Below, in pieces: positions 1-10,361 of a DNA stretch of 64,000 bases. Positions within the stretch are counted from its first letter, which is position 1; every line of letters begins with the position of its first letter. The translations under genes were made by a program, and so were the position numbers. The notes below the pieces were generated by a model. It worked only from the letters and a program-made list of their open reading frames with translations, had not been told where the DNA came from and did not search any database. Origin of the DNA: Chelatococcus asaccharovorans (lineage in GTDB: Bacteria > Pseudomonadota > Alphaproteobacteria > Rhizobiales > Beijerinckiaceae); contig NZ_QJJK01000018.1 in NCBI RefSeq assembly GCF_003201475.1, positions 1 through 64,000 on the forward strand, in the 5' to 3' direction.

Positions 1-482
<482 letters not shown>

Positions 483-1472
483 ATGAGCGTTCTCGTCACC
501 GGCGGAGCAGGCTACATCGGCAGCCACATGGTTCTGGCGCTTCGTGAGCAGGGCGAAGAGGTGGTTGTCCTGGACAACCTCTCGACCGGCTTCCGCTGGG
601 CGCTTCCCGCGGATGTACCGCTCGTCACCGGCGATCTCGCGGATGACGCCCTCGTCGACAAAACCATCAAGGACCACGGCGTTAAGTCAATCGCCCATTT
701 TGCGGCCAAGATCGTTGTCCCCGAATCGGTCGCCGACCCCCTGGGCTACTATCTCGGCAACACGGTCAGGACCCGCAGCCTCCTCGCTTCGGCCGTCCGC
801 AATGGCGTTGAGAATTTCATTTTTTCCTCCACCGCCGCCGTCTACGGCAATCCGCCCGTCATGCCGGTCCCGGAGGACGTGCCGCTTCAACCCGTCTCTC
901 CTTACGGCCGCTCCAAGCTCATGAGCGAGTGGATGTTGCAGGACACCGCCTTCGCCCATGGGCTCAAATATGTCGTTCTGCGCTATTTCAATGTGGCGGG
1001 CGCCGATCCCGGCGGCCGGACCGGCCAATCGACACCGGCGGCAACCCACCTGATCAAGGTCGCCTGCCAGGCCGCGCTGGGGCTTCGTCCCCAGCTCGAG
1101 GTCTTCGGCACGGATTATGACACCCCGGACGGATCCTGCCTGCGCGACTATATCCAGGTGAGCGACCTGGCGCAGGCCCATGTGGCCGCGCTTGCCCATC
1201 TGCGCGCCGGCGGTGACAATCTCACATTGAACTGTGGATACGGGCGCGGATATTCCGTGCTCGAGGTGGTCGAGGCGGTCAAGCGGGTCAGCGGTATCGA
1301 CATCCCCGTTGTGCTGAGCCCAAGGCGCCCCGGTGACCCGGCCGCGATCGTGGCGGAGGTCGCGCGGATCAAGGCGACGCTCGATTGGAACCCGCAGTTC
1401 CAGAACCTCGACATGATCGTTTCACAGGCGTTGGCCTGGGAAAAGAGACTGGCGAACCACCAAGCCGCCTGA
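483..1472 (+). CDS. galE: UDP-glucose 4-epimerase
   Basis: This 329-residue extended short-chain dehydrogenase interconverts UDP-glucose and UDP-galactose with bound NAD in the cytoplasm. The Rossmann signature GGAGYIGS is at residues 7-14, the catalytic serine/threonine run SSTAAVYG at 115-122, and the YxxxK pair is Y141/K145. A late RDYIQVSDLAQAH segment is also typical of GalE. Length matches the family. ATG at 483 follows GAGGA at good spacing. Its place beside galU and a glycosyltransferase block indicates supply of UDP-galactose for surface polysaccharide. Specificity for other UDP-sugars cannot be excluded. Confidence 0.93.
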   Translation: MSVLVTGGAGYIGSHMVLALREQGEEVVVLDNLSTGFRWALPADVPLVTGDLADDALVDKTIKDHGVKSIAHFAAKIVVPESVADPLGYYLGNTVRTRSLLASAVRNGVENFIFSSTAAVYGNPPVMPVPEDVPLQPVSPYGRSKLMSEWMLQDTAFAHGLKYVVLRYFNVAGADPGGRTGQSTPAATHLIKVACQAALGLRPQLEVFGTDYDTPDGSCLRDYIQVSDLAQAHVAALAHLRAGGDNLTLNCGYGRGYSVLEVVEAVKRVSGIDIPVVLSPRRPGDPAAIVAEVARIKATLDWNPQFQNLDMIVSQALAWEKRLANHQAA

Positions 1473-1520
1473 CCACGCGTCGGGCGCCCCTGGCAGGACA
1501 AGCCTGTTGCCGCAGCGCAA

Positions 1521-1556
1521 CATAATGCCGCCGCGAGCCCGCGGTACGGTATTATG
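1521..1556. terminator. Strong hairpin downstream of galE
   Basis: The ten-base arms CATAATGCCG and CGGTATTATG pair with one G-T wobble, and an inner CCGCG/CGCGG stem lies between them. It begins about 50 bases after the galE stop. There is no T-tract, so it may be a factor-assisted terminator or a structured processing site rather than a classical terminator. Confidence 0.4.
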
Positions 1557-1981
1557 CTACCGTTCGCGCAATATATTCTTCCACATAATCAACGGGTTCG
1601 GCTTCCCGTTCGCGCGAAATTTGGATAATAATCGAACGAATCTGATGATCGGTCCGTATTGCCTGTGTGCCCGCAGGGATTAACGAATATGGTCAACGAA
1701 GTTTCAGCCCTGTCATACGCATGTTTCATCTTTAGGCCCCAATGGGCAGTCTATGATTGCTGATCGCAAGACGCGGGACTGGAGCGAAGCTTGGCTTTTG
1801 TTTCTGTTGGCACGGTTTTTGTGCGGAGAGGGGCGGGACTTATGTTGGCGAGGCTCGGCGGGTGCACCGCCGCGGCTGTATCTGCTTCCGAAATGTGTCG
1901 TGCGGCCGTGGTGAGGACTGGTCAAGGTTCCGCGACGGATATCAGGGCCGTACAGTGGCGTTTGGCGACGAAGGAATCCGA
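1557..1981. other. Long leader region before the pyruvyl transferase-family gene
   Basis: This is a 425-base stretch with no supported gene. The reading frame of the next gene stays open back to 1757, but the upstream extension has no ribosome binding site and no family resemblance. AT-rich sequence near 1560-1700 (for example around 1615-1650) is the probable promoter zone. No clear operator was found. Confidence 0.4.
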
Positions 1982-3535
1982 ATGAACAGTTTGATGGAAG
2001 GTCAATCTCACGTCGCATCCTCCGCTGAAGCGGCCGGTGCGGCAACATCACCGAACCGTTCGGACACTGTTTCCTCCAATCAAGGCCCATCACTCGCCGA
2101 CCTTGCTCATGTCGAAAGCGTAACCGATGAACGTTTACGCGGCTGGGTGCACAAGGACGCAGCAGATCTGCTTGAAGGTGGGCTGCGCGTTTCGATTGAC
2201 GGGACCCCCTTCGCCAATATTGCCCCGCAGGGACTGAAGGCCGTGCCGGGGGCGGCCCGCTATGCCGACAAGATGATCTTCGAACTGCGGTTGCCCCGCG
2301 TGCCGGACACCGCGCCCCGTCGCCTGATCGACGTCGCCTTTGCCGCGAATGGCCAGGCCCTTCCGAACAGCTCGCGCCATCCGCTGCCGCTACGCCGGCC
2401 GGCCAAGGCCCTCGTCATGATCCCGGCCGGAGCGCGCTACGAGCATGACAAGATCAAGCTGCATCGCTGGCCGGTTGAAAGGGTCATCGATACCTACTCG
2501 AATATCGGCGACTTGATGGTCTATGATTCGACCCTGAAGCTGCTCTCCTTCGAGGATGTGGAAGTCGCCAATATCATCGACTTCACCGATAAGGACGTCG
2601 ACCGCTACAACGCCGAGTTCGACTTCGTCTTCCTGCGCGGCTCGAACTTCATCCACGAGTTCATGCAATGGGAACGCGCTGGTGAATTGATTGCGCGCCT
2701 CAAAATTCCCGTCTACGCGATCGGCGTGGGCGCCCAGGCGGAGAGCAACCGCCGCATCGACCTGCCGCCGGAAGCGCTGCGCGTTTGGTCCGGGATCGCC
2801 GACCACTGCGCGCAGATCGGCGTCCGCGGCGCGTTCTCGGCGCAGGTACTCGCTGAAAACGGCATCAAGAACGTCGAGGTGGTGGGCTGCCCGTCGATGT
2901 TCCGCGCCCGCAATGAAAAGCTGAAGCTCAACGTCAAGGATGCCTACGACATCCGCAAGATCGCCTTCAGCCTGCGGCGCGAGACCGGCAAGGGCTACGC
3001 GCGCAATATCGAGGACTATCTCAGGATCCAGCGTGACTTCATGCTGCGGCTCGACAAGGAGAGCAATTTAACCGTCACGCTGCACGGCGAGCGGGAGGAA
3101 AAGGCCTTCTTCTTCCGTCACCCCGAGCGTATCGAGGCGGCGGTCAACACCCTGCGCGGCAACGGATGGCTGACCAGCCAGAACGAAGCCCAGATCCTCA
3201 AGATCTATGAGAACCAGTTGTTCTTCAACCGTTCGGTCGAGCAGTATGACGAGTTCATCCGCACGATGGACCTGGCGATCGGCTATCGCGTGCACGGCAT
3301 CCTTCCCGCGATGGCCAGCGGCGTGCCCGGCGTGCTGGTCGACTACGACGAGCGCAGCAAGGAACTTGCGGAAACGCATTGCATTCCACTCATTTCGGAG
3401 GACGATGTCGCGAAGTTGTCCTGGCGCGACATCTACAAGCCCGAACTGTTCGACAAATTTCAGAAGGCGTTCCCTCAGAGATATCGAACAATGCGTGAGT
3501 TCCTCAACCGCAACAGCGTGCCACACCGCCTCTGA
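1982..3535 (+). CDS. Polysaccharide pyruvyl transferase family protein with N-terminal G-W module
   Basis: A 517-residue cytoplasmic protein. The C-terminal two thirds match the polysaccharide pyruvyl transferase family (CsaB/WcaK/ExoV type), which ketalises glycans with pyruvate from PEP. The telling segment is GYRVHGILPAMASGVPG near residue 434, with YDERSKELAETHCIPL after it. Residues about 40-105 form a separate module with a GWVHKD core that recurs in neighbouring proteins. ATG at 1982 was chosen because AAGGA precedes it. It sits between sugar-nucleotide genes and glycosyltransferases, which supports a glycan-modifying role. Some family members transfer other groups, so the pyruvyl donor is inferred. 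Confidence 0.75.
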   Translation: MNSLMEGQSHVASSAEAAGAATSPNRSDTVSSNQGPSLADLAHVESVTDERLRGWVHKDAADLLEGGLRVSIDGTPFANIAPQGLKAVPGAARYADKMIFELRLPRVPDTAPRRLIDVAFAANGQALPNSSRHPLPLRRPAKALVMIPAGARYEHDKIKLHRWPVERVIDTYSNIGDLMVYDSTLKLLSFEDVEVANIIDFTDKDVDRYNAEFDFVFLRGSNFIHEFMQWERAGELIARLKIPVYAIGVGAQAESNRRIDLPPEALRVWSGIADHCAQIGVRGAFSAQVLAENGIKNVEVVGCPSMFRARNEKLKLNVKDAYDIRKIAFSLRRETGKGYARNIEDYLRIQRDFMLRLDKESNLTVTLHGEREEKAFFFRHPERIEAAVNTLRGNGWLTSQNEAQILKIYENQLFFNRSVEQYDEFIRTMDLAIGYRVHGILPAMASGVPGVLVDYDERSKELAETHCIPLISEDDVAKLSWRDIYKPELFDKFQKAFPQRYRTMREFLNRNSVPHRL

Positions 3536-3791
3536 CCCCCTGGGGATGCTGGATGGGGGAGACGGACCGGCAAGCGCCGCGCGACAGCGCAACGGACCCG
3601 CCTCCTTCCGCGTCGCCGCGCATCGCGATCAATTGGCAGCGCGTTTGCTGAGTTGACGCACGCCCTTTTCAGTGAATGGATACTTTCGAGTTCGCGGATG
3701 ACTTGAAGGGTCCGAATTCTGTTCCGGCGATCGGGCCTTCATCGAGGTTCGGATAGCGGGAATACCAAGTTTGGAAGAGTGAGCAAGCCTC

Positions 3792-6278
3792 ATGACGCGC
3801 GCCACAACCGATGAGAAGCTGTCCGAGCGATCGCTTCCCGATAACGGAGACGACGCGACGACGGCTGCTGTTCCACCGATAAGTGCCTCCATGGCGCCGA
3901 AGGGACGGCGTGCACCGTCGAACCGCTCCTCCAGGCGCAAGACATCGGGGCCGCCGGAATTGGCGCCACAGGGCGAGGTGCTCGCAGATAAATCTCCTGC
4001 ACCGGCGGACAGACCTCCCGCACCGGCAGACACGGAGCAGGGACCGGCGAGCCCCGAGGCTTCACCGGACGTGGAAGCGGCGGTCGTGGAGGCCGAAGAT
4101 CCGGCCGCCGCCGTGGAACCTGCGATGGCATCTGACCCGTCCCCTGCGGGACAGCCGGAGGCCCAGCCCCTGAATGGACAGCCCTCGCCATCCGCTCGCG
4201 GATCGGGCGCAAACCGGGTGACCTCTCCCCTCGCGGAGGGCGTGCAGCGCGCGCCCCAGTCTTCCATTCGCGGCCGCATCGATCTCGTCAGCGCTGACCA
4301 GGGTATCGTCGGTTGGGTTTTCAACCTTGATGAGCCAGCGTTACGCCTGAAGGTGCAGCTGATCGCCGGTAACACCGTTCTCGCTGAAACGGAGGTCAAC
4401 CAGTTCCGCTCCGACCTTGGCAACACGCTCGATCCGGAGTTCATGCCGGGCTTCCGTTTTGGCCCTGAGACCTTCTACAACTGCTTCCGCGTGCCCCCGG
4501 ACCAGCGCGGACAGCGGCTCATGATCCGGGTAACGGGCACGGCCTTTGGCCTGGGCGGCACCGCAATGCCGACCGTAACCGAGGCCTTGGAGCTCGCCGA
4601 AGACGTCGCGCGGCGCGCAGAGGCAGCCACCCGGACTGGTCAGTTCTCCGATCTCGCATCGGATCTCATGCGCTTGCGCAGTGAGGCCGAACCGCTCTGC
4701 CGTATCCCCTTCCGCCCGCTACCCGGCGCAGAGCGCGGCTTCATCGAGGCGATTTGCCCCCTGTCCGATGATCTCGTCATCATCAGCGGCTGGGTGATGG
4801 AGGGCGAGCCGCTCAATTTCTGCGGTGTGATCGTGGACGGCCAGAAATACCCAGCCGGTATATTCGTCGCGACCTATCCGCGCGATGATCTGCCGGAAGG
4901 CGCGCTTGCCTTCTTTGGCGTTGCGTCCACGCGCTGGCGTCCAAGCGGGCCGGCGGCGGATTTCTTCCTCTACCGCGGCTTCGAGACCCCTGTTTTCCTT
5001 CGCAGCGTGAAGCCCCTGCACGCGCTCTCCGAGCAGGATGCCCTGGCGCGGCTCAATGAGCTCAGGGCGCAATCCGATGATCGCCGCCTCAGGCAGATCG
5101 AGCGGCTCATCGAGCTTTCCGGCAACTGGGTCCCATCCGGCAAATCCATCGCCCAGGGCGGCGTCGCCCTGTCCATCGATCGCGCCATCGTCCTGGAGGA
5201 CTTCGGTGTCTTTGTCGAAGGCTGGCTGCTGAGCCCCTACAAGCGCATTGAGGATGTCATCATGAAGCTGGGGGACAACCTCCTGCATCTCGATGGCGCC
5301 TCGCGCTACAGCAAGCCCCGGCCAGATCTGCAGGCCGCGTTCCCGCGGATGGACGATCTTTTCGACCAGGCTGGCTTCGTTGGCATTTTCCGAGGTCAGG
5401 TCAGCGACGGCGACCTCTTCAATCCCATGTTGAAGATCGTTTTCGCCGACGGAAGTTCCGTGGTGCAGGTGCTTGACGCGAGCATCTTTCGTTCGTGCCT
5501 CGACAGCCGGCCTCTGGCACAGGTGGCGATGCTCTACCCGAGCCTTCCGGTTGAATCGTTCTTCGACCAGTTCGTCGCGGCCTTCCGGCGCCAGGTGCTG
5601 ACCCTGTCCCGCCGGGCCGATCCCCTGATCGTCCAGAAGGCCCGCCGTCTCGTCGCCGTGGCCCTGCCGCAGGAGCCCAGCGACGTTCTGCTGGTGCTCG
5701 AGGAGCTTGCCGACGAAATGGGCAGTTTGGCGAGCGATGTTGGCGTCGCCTTGATCGCCGGCCCTTCCCATGACAGACCGCGGGTTCTGGGGCTCGCCAA
5801 CGACCTGCGGTTCCGGCTCCGCAGGCCGGTGTCCCTCTTCCGGGTCGCCAATACCAGTTTTGCGCTCTATTCGCTCACCGCCATTCTGCAGCAGCTTGAA
5901 TGCGACTGGTTCACTTATATTGGCCCGGACATGTTGCCGACGTCCTGGGGCTGGAGCTGCATTGAGTCCGCCCATGCCGAGGAGGACAGGACGCTGCAGT
6001 TCTTCGCGAGCGAGGATGCGCTCGAGGGGCACCCTCTCGAGGGCGCAAGCGTCGATTGCTTCGCCTGGTCAGCGCAAGCCTTCCGCGAGTGGATGCTCGG
6101 CGCGCCGGCCTTCCTCAATGGGACCTATGAGGATAACGGCCTCGCCGAACTGGAGGATCACGTGCTGCACAAGGGAGCTGTGCGGCGCCTGAGAAGCCAG
6201 CCCTCGTCCATGGTCATCGAGACATTCAACGAAGCCGTGCGGCGCCGCTATGTCGTCAGCCGGCCAAGATACGCATGA
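3792..6278 (+). CDS. Large multi-module surface-glycan locus protein, function unknown
   Basis: An 828-residue protein I do not recognise as a named family. Residues 1-155 are Pro/Ala/Ser-rich and look disordered. Residues 158-230 carry a G-W module (GIVGWVFNLD, later PGFRFG). Two looser repeats of the pattern seem to follow, around IISGWVMEGE and FVEGWLLSPY. The C-terminal 200 residues (ALPQEPSDVLLVLEELADEM onward, with DWFTYIGPDMLP) look like a degenerate GT2 fold lacking an obvious DxD. There is no signal peptide or membrane span. It is read with the next glycosyltransferase, whose start lies just beyond its stop, so the two are probably cotranscribed. A role in glycan assembly is inferred from context only. 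Confidence 0.7.
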   Translation: MTRATTDEKLSERSLPDNGDDATTAAVPPISASMAPKGRRAPSNRSSRRKTSGPPELAPQGEVLADKSPAPADRPPAPADTEQGPASPEASPDVEAAVVEAEDPAAAVEPAMASDPSPAGQPEAQPLNGQPSPSARGSGANRVTSPLAEGVQRAPQSSIRGRIDLVSADQGIVGWVFNLDEPALRLKVQLIAGNTVLAETEVNQFRSDLGNTLDPEFMPGFRFGPETFYNCFRVPPDQRGQRLMIRVTGTAFGLGGTAMPTVTEALELAEDVARRAEAATRTGQFSDLASDLMRLRSEAEPLCRIPFRPLPGAERGFIEAICPLSDDLVIISGWVMEGEPLNFCGVIVDGQKYPAGIFVATYPRDDLPEGALAFFGVASTRWRPSGPAADFFLYRGFETPVFLRSVKPLHALSEQDALARLNELRAQSDDRRLRQIERLIELSGNWVPSGKSIAQGGVALSIDRAIVLEDFGVFVEGWLLSPYKRIEDVIMKLGDNLLHLDGASRYSKPRPDLQAAFPRMDDLFDQAGFVGIFRGQVSDGDLFNPMLKIVFADGSSVVQVLDASIFRSCLDSRPLAQVAMLYPSLPVESFFDQFVAAFRRQVLTLSRRADPLIVQKARRLVAVALPQEPSDVLLVLEELADEMGSLASDVGVALIAGPSHDRPRVLGLANDLRFRLRRPVSLFRVANTSFALYSLTAILQQLECDWFTYIGPDMLPTSWGWSCIESAHAEEDRTLQFFASEDALEGHPLEGASVDCFAWSAQAFREWMLGAPAFLNGTYEDNGLAELEDHVLHKGAVRRLRSQPSSMVIETFNEAVRRRYVVSRPRYA

Positions 6279-6285
6279 GGCGGCG

Positions 6286-7554
6286 ATGATCCCCCAAAAG
6301 ACGCGCATAGCGATCATCTCCCATACCCATCCCTCCATCAGCAAGGGCGGCGCGGAGATCAGCGCCTACACCTTGTTCCTGGGGCTACAGAAGCTCGGTC
6401 TCGATCCGTATTTCATCGCGGCATGCCCGCGGGATGAGAAATCGCGGCTCGAGTTCAAGTCGTCCACGGAACGGGTCATCTTCTATGATCCCGCCTATTA
6501 CGACCACTTCTACCATATCGCGCCGAAGCAGGTTGCCGATGAGCTCGCCTTCACCTTGGACGAACTCGGCGTCGGCATCGCCAATTTCCATCACTTCATG
6601 AATTTCGGCGTGAATGGCGTCCGCATGGCGTCGAGACGGGTCCCCCGTACCGTGGTGACGCTCCACGAGTTCCTGGCGATCTGCCACCATCACGGGCAGA
6701 TGGTCACCCGCCCGCATCGCCGCCTCTGCGATAGTGCGAACGCGTCCAAATGCGTCCGCTGCTTTCCGGAACACGAGCGCGGGCAGTTCCAGTATCGGCA
6801 GGACTTCTTCATGAAGGCCTTTTCGCGTGTGGCGAGCTTCATCTCGCCAAGCAACTTTCTCGCCGACCGCTTCGTGGACTGGGGGCTGCCTGCCGAGCGC
6901 ATTCGCGTCATCGAGAACGGACTGGCGGAGAAGCCGCAGCGCATCCCGAACCGGCCGAAGGATCCATCCGAACCGTGGGTTTTCGGTTATTTCGGGCAGA
7001 TCAATCCGTTCAAGGGCGTCGATGTCATTTTGGACGCGGCAGAGTTCATCCGCGCCAAGCCGCAGCTTGCGCGCCGCGTCATCATCCGCATCCATGGCAA
7101 TATCATCGGCCAGGCGCAGGAATTCATCGACAAATTCGAGGCTGACGTGAAGCGCAATATCGCGCTGGAATACGCGGGCGCTTACGACAATACGCAGGTC
7201 ACCACATTGATGCGTGCCTGCGATTACGTCGTCATGGCGAGCCGGTGGTGGGAAAACTCGCCCGTCGTCATTCAGGAAGCCTACGCCGCCGGAAGGCCGG
7301 TGATCGCCTGCAATATCGGTGGCATGGCGGAGAAGGTGAAGCCCGGCATTTCCGGCCTGCATTTCCAGGTCGGCAATGCGGCGAGCCTCGCCGAGGCCAT
7401 CGAAACCGCTTGCGACCCGCGGGTTGCGGAACGGCTGCAGGTATCCGTGCCCGATCCATCGGACGCGCGACAGATGGCTGAACAATACTTGCGCGTGTTC
7501 CGCGAGGCGCCGATGAAAAGTGCTCCGGCACTCGCTGCCATCGCAGCGTCATGA
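6286..7554 (+). CDS. Glycosyltransferase family 4 protein
   Basis: A 422-residue GT-B fold enzyme. The N-terminal domain opens with RIAIISHTHPSISKGGAEIS, the acceptor-side signature with a Gly-rich loop. The C-terminal donor domain has PWVFGYFGQINPFKGVDVIL and the nucleotide-sugar motif EAYAAGRPVIACNIGG. ATG at 6286 was chosen over an upstream GTG-type extension because GAGG sits five bases ahead of it. The middle contains a CHHHG...CVRC cluster of Cys and His that could bind a metal. It lies 7 bases after the preceding gene. It should retain configuration at the donor sugar and act at the inner membrane face; donor and acceptor are unknown. Confidence 0.88.
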   Translation: MIPQKTRIAIISHTHPSISKGGAEISAYTLFLGLQKLGLDPYFIAACPRDEKSRLEFKSSTERVIFYDPAYYDHFYHIAPKQVADELAFTLDELGVGIANFHHFMNFGVNGVRMASRRVPRTVVTLHEFLAICHHHGQMVTRPHRRLCDSANASKCVRCFPEHERGQFQYRQDFFMKAFSRVASFISPSNFLADRFVDWGLPAERIRVIENGLAEKPQRIPNRPKDPSEPWVFGYFGQINPFKGVDVILDAAEFIRAKPQLARRVIIRIHGNIIGQAQEFIDKFEADVKRNIALEYAGAYDNTQVTTLMRACDYVVMASRWWENSPVVIQEAYAAGRPVIACNIGGMAEKVKPGISGLHFQVGNAASLAEAIETACDPRVAERLQVSVPDPSDARQMAEQYLRVFREAPMKSAPALAAIAAS

Positions 7555-7640
7555 CGGCATGAAATATGCTTTACCTGGCTGGGGGGCCAAAAGGTAAACG
7601 GGGGATCGAAGGAAATTAACTCAAGCTAAGGACTGCGTTT

Positions 7641-8519
7641 ATGATCCGCGGATCGATCGAGTTTGTTACTGTGGATAAGGTAGGCGGATGGCTTTACACG
7701 GAACCCCTTAGCGCCAGGGATCGCACCGTTTTGGCCTTCCTTGATGATCGCTGCATTGGCGCCGGCAAGGTGGACATCTTCCGTCAGGATCTCGCTGATG
7801 CGGGCCTCGGCGACGGCCACCTCGGCTTTCACTTCTCCATCACCGTCGATGACCCCGAGAGGCTTGCGGGCGTGGTTGTACGCCTGGAAGGCAGCGACGC
7901 GTCGCTGATCCAGGCCAAATCCCGGATCCAGGCGGTTGATCAGAAGCCGACGATTGAACCCGAGGATATAGCCCTCCGGCTGTCGTCGCTCAAATGGATG
8001 CTGACGCGCGGCTGGTTGACGCAGGCGGAATATGATTTCCTCAAGGCCACGCTGCAGTTCGGCGTCTACGAGCGCACGCTCGCCGTTCGCAATAGCGAAG
8101 GGATTGCGAAGGAAGATCCCGCCACGGTCGCGGCCGACTTGTTGTCCGTCTGGCATTTCAACGACACAGGCATGGAGAGGCAGCACGTCAAAAGTGCGCA
8201 AGCTTTTGAGCGGCTGCTCCGGGCGCATCGCGCGCAGGGCACCAAAAGTGCCATGGTCGGGCTGTGGACCGAGCAGAAGGCCAACGTCCTCGTCGTTGAA
8301 GGCTCGCACATTGGCGCAGTGCCGACCGAACCGGGCCAACCCGACGACGTGACAGGTGCCGTCAGCTACAGCATCCGCTCGGAGCAGCTGCTAATGCTCG
8401 ACGTCCGCTGCCAGTTCGCGTTCTCCGGCGTGTTCCCGAAGAAGGGCATTACCGTCCTTGGCGTTCCCAGCGCTGCGTGGAGCGCGTGGGGAGACGATGA
8501 CGAGGAAGAAGCGGCCTGA
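7641..8519 (+). CDS. Hypothetical protein with N-terminal G-W module
   Basis: A 292-residue protein without a recognised family. Residues 1-70 form the G-W module seen in its neighbours: IRGSIEFVTVDKVGGWLY with W17, then VDIFRQDL and LGFHFSI. The rest is predicted soluble, with a segment VLVVEGSHIGAVP near residue 215 and an acidic tail DDDEEEA. There is no signal peptide. ATG at 7641 follows AAGGA. It is the last plus-strand gene before a strong terminator. As it is built from the same module as a glycosyltransferase and a pyruvyl transferase-like protein, it may help assemble or recognise the glycan. That is inference. Confidence 0.7.
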   Translation: MIRGSIEFVTVDKVGGWLYTEPLSARDRTVLAFLDDRCIGAGKVDIFRQDLADAGLGDGHLGFHFSITVDDPERLAGVVVRLEGSDASLIQAKSRIQAVDQKPTIEPEDIALRLSSLKWMLTRGWLTQAEYDFLKATLQFGVYERTLAVRNSEGIAKEDPATVAADLLSVWHFNDTGMERQHVKSAQAFERLLRAHRAQGTKSAMVGLWTEQKANVLVVEGSHIGAVPTEPGQPDDVTGAVSYSIRSEQLLMLDVRCQFAFSGVFPKKGITVLGVPSAAWSAWGDDDEEEAA

Positions 8520-8559
8520 GAGGCCGACTCCGACAGTCATCCAGCTTGAGTTTGACAAT

Positions 8560-8591
8560 ATCGGGCGCAGCCAGGCTGGGCCCGATTTTTT
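8560..8591. terminator. Rho-independent terminator between convergent genes
   Basis: Arms ATCGGGC and GCCCGAT (8560-8566 and 8580-8586) enclose an inner CAGC/GCTG stem, and the right arm is followed by TTTTT on the plus strand. It closes the plus-strand unit ending at 8519 and overlaps the last bases of the converging rfbA gene. Confidence 0.85.
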
Positions 8592-9462
8592 ATGGCGCGT
8601 CGCCTGTGAGGCCGTCGAGATAGGCGCCATAGCCGCTTTTGCGCAAGGGGCCGGCAAGCGCGCGGAGCTGCGTGGCATTGATGAAGCCCTGCGCATAGGC
8701 GATCTCTTCCGGCGCGGCGATCTTCTGGCCGGTGCGTTTTTCGATCGCCCGCACGAACTCGCCGGCCTCCAGCATGCTGTCGTGGGTGCCGGTATCGAGC
8801 CAGGCATAGCCGCGGCCGAGACGCTGCACGTGGAGCAACCCCTCGCGCAGGTAGAACTGGTTGAGGTCGGTAATCTCCAGTTCGCCACGCGCAGACGGCT
8901 TCAATCCGCGTGCAATGGACGGCGCCCGGCCGTCATAGAAATACAAGCCCGTCACCGCCCACCCCGACTTCGGCGAGACCGGCTTTTCCTCGATCGACAG
9001 GGCCCGCCCGTCCGGGCTGAACTCCACGACACCGTAACGCTCGGGATCGGCGACATGATAGGCGAAGACGGCGGCACCACGCGCCTGCCGGCGCGCCTGG
9101 GCCATCTGCTGCGGCAGATCATGGCCAAAGAAGATGTTGTCGCCGAGGATCAGCGCCACGGGCCCGGCGTCAACGAAGGCCTCGGCCAGGATCAAGGCAT
9201 GCGCGATGCCGCGGGGTTCATCCTGCTCGAGAAAGGTCAGCGAGACGCCCCATTGCGAACCGTCGCCGAGGAGGCGGCGGAACAGCGGCAGATCCTGAGG
9301 GGTCGAGATCAGGAGGATATCGCGGATGCCGGCGAGCATGAGGACCGACAGGGGATAATACACCATCGGTTTGTCGTAGACGGGCATGAGCTGCTTCGAG
9401 ACGGCGAGCGTCGCCGGGTAGAGCCGCGTGCCGCTTCCCCCTGCAAGAACTATTCCTTTCAT
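8590..9462 (-). CDS. rfbA: Glucose-1-phosphate thymidylyltransferase
   Basis: A 290-residue enzyme making dTDP-glucose from dTTP and glucose-1-phosphate, first step of dTDP-L-rhamnose synthesis. It starts [20 protein letters not shown], the pyrophosphorylase signature, then [20 protein letters not shown], both nearly invariant in RmlA. Length is typical. The start at 9462 was chosen for this signature; an upstream extension lacks homology. AGGAG lies ten bases ahead. Its ATG overlaps the rfbD stop by four bases (ATGA), so translation is probably coupled. It is the last gene of the minus-strand rfb group. Confidence 0.95.
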   Translation of the reverse strand: MKGIVLAGGSGTRLYPATLAVSKQLMPVYDKPMVYYPLSVLMLAGIRDILLISTPQDLPLFRRLLGDGSQWGVSLTFLEQDEPRGIAHALILAEAFVDAGPVALILGDNIFFGHDLPQQMAQARRQARGAAVFAYHVADPERYGVVEFSPDGRALSIEEKPVSPKSGWAVTGLYFYDGRAPSIARGLKPSARGELEITDLNQFYLREGLLHVQRLGRGYAWLDTGTHDSMLEAGEFVRAIEKRTGQKIAAPEEIAYAQGFINATQLRALAGPLRKSGYGAYLDGLTGDAP

Positions 9463-10361
9463 CGGCCATCGTCTCCTGGCACCAGCAATTGGTCGAGGCA
9501 GCGCCGGAGTGACATCAGCCAGTCCGCCGCCGCGATGCCATGAATGGCCGAGATCCGCGCGCAATCAAGTCGCGAATCCTGTGGCCGGGCTGCGCGCGTG
9601 GGATAATCGGCGGTCGCAATCGGCCTGAGCAGCGGTGTCCTCCGCCCGCGCTTCGCCGTCTCCGCAAAAATGGCCGCGGCGAAGCCGTACCAGGTGGTAT
9701 GCGGCGCGCCCGTGAGATGGACAATGCCGAAGGCCGGATCGCCCGCCTTGGCCGATACGAGACGCGGGGCCATGCGAATGATGGCATCGGCGAGATCATC
9801 CACGAATGTCGGCGCTCCGTATTGATCGTCGACAACGCCGACGGCGTCGCGTTCCTCGCCGAGCCGCAGCATGGTCTTGAGGAAATTGGTTCCGCTCGCC
9901 GACACGACCCAGGCCGTGCGCAGGACGAGGGCACGCGCGTGGCAGGCGAGGACCGCGCGCTCGCCGGCAAGCTTGGAGGCTCCATAGACGCCGATGGGGC
10001 TGGGGGTGTCCTCTTCGGTATAGGGAGCGCCCTTGCGGCCGTCGAAAACATAGTCGGTCGAGACATGGAGGAGCGCGGCGTCGCAGGCGGCAGCCGCGCG
10101 CGCCAGCGCAGCTGCGCCTTCGGCATTGACCGCCCAGGCAGCCTCCCTGTCATCCTCGGCCCGATCGACGGCCGTATAGGCGGCCGCATTGACGATGAGG
10201 TCCGGCCGCGCGGCCTGGATGCGATCGCCCCAGGTCGCGGGTGACGCCAGATCGAGCTCGGCGCGCGTCGTGGCGACGACCTCGGCCCCGGCTGCGCGGA
10301 ACCCCGCGACGAGCGCGCTGCCGAGCTGCCCCCCGGCCCCGGTGACGAGGACGCGCATCAC
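9459..10361 (-). CDS. rfbD: dTDP-4-dehydrorhamnose reductase
   Basis: A 300-residue SDR that reduces dTDP-4-dehydro-L-rhamnose to dTDP-L-rhamnose with NAD(P)H. It shows the GxxGxxG motif GAGGQLGS at residues 8-15, [12 protein letters not shown] in the active-site region, the STDYVFDG motif and catalytic YGASK. Length fits the RmlD family. The start overlaps the end of rfbB by four bases and the stop overlaps rfbA, giving a tightly coupled rfbB-rfbD-rfbA arrangement. It is the final pathway step, so rhamnose should be a component of the surface glycan built by this locus. Confidence 0.95.
   Translation of the reverse strand: MMRVLVTGAGGQLGSALVAGFRAAGAEVVATTRAELDLASPATWGDRIQAARPDLIVNAAAYTAVDRAEDDREAAWAVNAEGAAALARAAAACDAALLHVSTDYVFDGRKGAPYTEEDTPSPIGVYGASKLAGERAVLACHARALVLRTAWVVSASGTNFLKTMLRLGEERDAVGVVDDQYGAPTFVDDLADAIIRMAPRLVSAKAGDPAFGIVHLTGAPHTTWYGFAAAIFAETAKRGRRTPLLRPIATADYPTRAARPQDSRLDCARISAIHGIAAADWLMSLRRCLDQLLVPGDDGR

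Noticed and set aside
4719-6032. A 437-codon minus-strand frame opposite the multi-module protein
   Set aside because: There are no motifs and no ribosome binding site; the plus-strand frame carries the G-W modules and fits the operon.
8458-9543. A 361-codon plus-strand frame opposite rfbA
   Set aside because: rfbA is unmistakable on the minus strand and this frame is its reverse shadow.
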